Positions 62,591 through 64,000 of a DNA stretch of 64,000 nt are shown one piece after another. The notes under the pieces are model-generated. The model did not search any database. It worked only from the letters and a program-made list of their open reading frames with translations, and was not told the DNA's origin. Each line of letters starts with the position of its first letter. Within the stretch, counting starts at the first letter, position 1. The position numbers and the translations under genes were made by a program. Source of the stretch: Bacteroides sp. (GTDB lineage: Bacteria > Bacteroidota > Bacteroidia > Bacteroidales > Bacteroidaceae); contig SUXW01000002.1 in assembly GCA_015060765.1 (NCBI GenBank), positions 124,001 through 188,000 of the forward strand, given 5' to 3'.

Positions 62591-64000
62591 ATCCTTCCAT
62601 ACTCACAATTTCTTGCAGAATGCTTACGGCCATTTCCACGTTCTCTACATTCTTCACCACCATGCTCCGCTTACCGTTTTGCTCACGGAGATTACAATAA
62701 CGAGGATTACGCCCCATGTAACCTATAATCTTTCCGAAAGCCGTACTTTGATAATATGGGCTATCGGGATTACTTACAAAGAAGAGCGTCATACGTCCAG
62801 CTTTCAAAAATATTTTTTCAGCTCCGAGCCGTTTGGCCAATCTACGTAAAGGTACGATGCGGAGCAATTCCTGTCCCTCGGGAGGTACTTTTCCAAACCG
62901 ATCTTCCAAGCGTTCTTTAAAAGCCAACAAATCCTTGTCAAGTTCCAAACCATCCAGTTCCCGATACAGAAGCATACGTTCACTACTGCTGGGGATATAT
63001 TCATTAGGGAAAAGAAGTTCCAAGTCGCTTTCCACCTGACAATCTGTAACAAAATCTTCACCACTGATTTTCTCTTCACCCGAGGCCTTCAGTTCTTCGG
63101 CATACAACTCACTGAACTCATCCTCTTTCAGTTCTTTCACCGCTTCAGCCAAAATCTTTTGATAGGTTTCATATCCCAAATCGGCAATGAATCCACTTTG
63201 CTCGGCACCAAGCATATTACCGGCACCACGAATATCCAAATCCTGCATCGCAATATGAATACCACTACCCAAATCGCTGAAGTTTTCAATAGCCTGCAAG
63301 CGGCGTTTAGCTTCGGGAGTCAGTACATGAAGCGGTGGAGCCAACAAATAACAAAATGCCTTCCGATTGCTTCTTCCCACACGTCCCCGCATCTGATGCA
63401 AATCACTCAAGCCGAAATTCTGTGCCGCATTGATGATGATGGTATTGGCGTTGGGAATGTCAATACCGCTTTCGATGATGGTTGTAGCCAAAAGTACATC
63501 GTAATCGTAATTCACAAAATCGAAGATAATTTTCTCCAATTCTTCCGGTTGCATCTGTCCATGTCCTATAGCCACTCGACAATCCGGAATATTTCGTAGA
63601 ATCAATGCCTTCAGCTCCATCAAATTCTGAATGCGGTTATTCACAAAGAACACCTGTCCGTTACGACTCATTTCAAAATTGATGGCTTCGGTTATGATGG
63701 CTTCATTGAAAGTATGCACCTCTGTTTGAATAGGATAACGGTTGGGTGGAGGAGTTTGGATAACCGACAAGTCGCGCGCTCCCATCAATGAAAATTGCAA
63801 CGTCCTCGGAATGGGAGTAGCCGTCATAGTCAGTGTATCCACATTTACTTTCAATTGGCGGAGTTTCTCCTTGACACTCACCCCGAACTTTTGTTCTTCA
63901 TCAATGATTAGCAATCCTAGATCCTTGAACTTCACATTCTTACCAATCAACTTGTGTGTACCTATCAAGATGTTCACTTTTCCTTCGGCCAATTCCTTGA
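62589..64000 (-). CDS. mfd: Transcription-repair coupling factor Mfd, C-terminal part (5' end outside window)
   Basis: The last roughly 470 codons of mfd; the frame is open to the window edge. The part visible starts within the RecG-like helicase region: NILIGTHKLIG, LLIIDEEQKFGV (DEEQ box), MTATPIPRTLQFSLMGARDLSVI, then TTIIESGIDIPNANTIII and HQMRGRVGRSNRKAFCYLL. These are hallmark motifs of Mfd. The TRCF C-terminal domain follows. Mfd removes stalled RNA polymerase and recruits UvrA. Confidence 0.95.
   Translation of the reverse strand, partial: KELAEGKVNILIGTHKLIGKNVKFKDLGLLIIDEEQKFGVSVKEKLRQLKVNVDTLTMTATPIPRTLQFSLMGARDLSVIQTPPPNRYPIQTEVHTFNEAIITEAINFEMSRNGQVFFVNNRIQNLMELKALILRNIPDCRVAIGHGQMQPEELEKIIFDFVNYDYDVLLATTIIESGIDIPNANTIIINAAQNFGLSDLHQMRGRVGRSNRKAFCYLLAPPLHVLTPEAKRRLQAIENFSDLGSGIHIAMQDLDIRGAGNMLGAEQSGFIADLGYETYQKILAEAVKELKEDEFSELYAEELKASGEEKISGEDFVTDCQVESDLELLFPNEYIPSSSERMLLYRELDGLELDKDLLAFKERLEDRFGKVPPEGQELLRIVPLRRLAKRLGAEKIFLKAGRMTLFFVSNPDSPYYQSTAFGKIIGYMGRNPRYCNLREQNGKRSMVVKNVENVEMAVSILQEIVSMEG

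Overview
The window is bacterial chromosome from a member of the Bacteroidales, most likely Bacteroides or Phocaeicola. The evidence is the recurrent TAnnTTTG-type -7 promoter boxes with few strong Shine-Dalgarno sites, many families typical of gut Bacteroidetes (DUF4738, DUF4250, DUF4468, DUF4421, Porin_10-type porin, YgiQ, PPi-dependent phosphofructokinase), and a complete-looking anaerobic 2-oxoacid:ferredoxin metabolism. No phage, insertion sequence, plasmid or CRISPR signature was seen. Both ends cut genes: mutS2 on the left and mfd on the right.

Layout. 1-6.4 kb: end of mutS2, a DUF4738 lipoprotein, an orphan TrpB2-type tryptophan synthase beta chain, one tRNA-Glu, a Na/Pi cotransporter and a small secreted protein. 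6.4-18.3 kb: the most distinctive region, a sigma-54 regulatory island. A histidine kinase and an NtrC-type activator lie behind a TolC gene, and the next operon encodes a HlyD/MacA-type adaptor, one ABC ATPase and four FtsX-like permeases arranged as two related pairs. Both operons begin with a near-consensus -24/-12 promoter, and both carry the same palindrome TGTCC-N6-GGACA plus CTGTTCGGT at practically the same upstream distance. This strongly suggests a self-controlled, envelope-linked exporter regulon.

18.3-27.2 kb: queH with an SLC13-type transporter, then a tightly packed menaquinone operon (thioesterase-menF-menD-menB-menC-menE). 27.3-31.6 kb: DUF4468 and TPR proteins followed by a four-subunit 2-oxoacid:ferredoxin oxidoreductase, with an extra 55-residue two-helix membrane protein between subunits. 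31.6-40.1 kb: envelope genes (porin, periplasmic binding protein, Gfo/Idh oxidoreductase, DUF4421, FadL-like protein and a His/Trp/Ser-rich secreted protein). 40.2-47.4 kb: prmA, a noncoding repeat cluster, a GH25 lysozyme-like protein, PPi-PFK, an acyltransferase, and an XRE-cupin regulator next to an acyl-CoA synthetase.

47.4-64 kb: a large secreted amidase/golvesin-like protein, a YgiQ radical SAM protein, then a minus-strand operon for aromatic (or similar) amino-acid fermentation: omega-amidase, IorA, IorB, aminotransferase, phenylacetate-CoA ligase, ACT-domain protein and an S41 protease. The window closes with a DUF362 ferredoxin-type protein, a membrane acyltransferase and the C-terminal part of mfd. 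All assignments come from reading the translated sequence and motifs; no database search was run.
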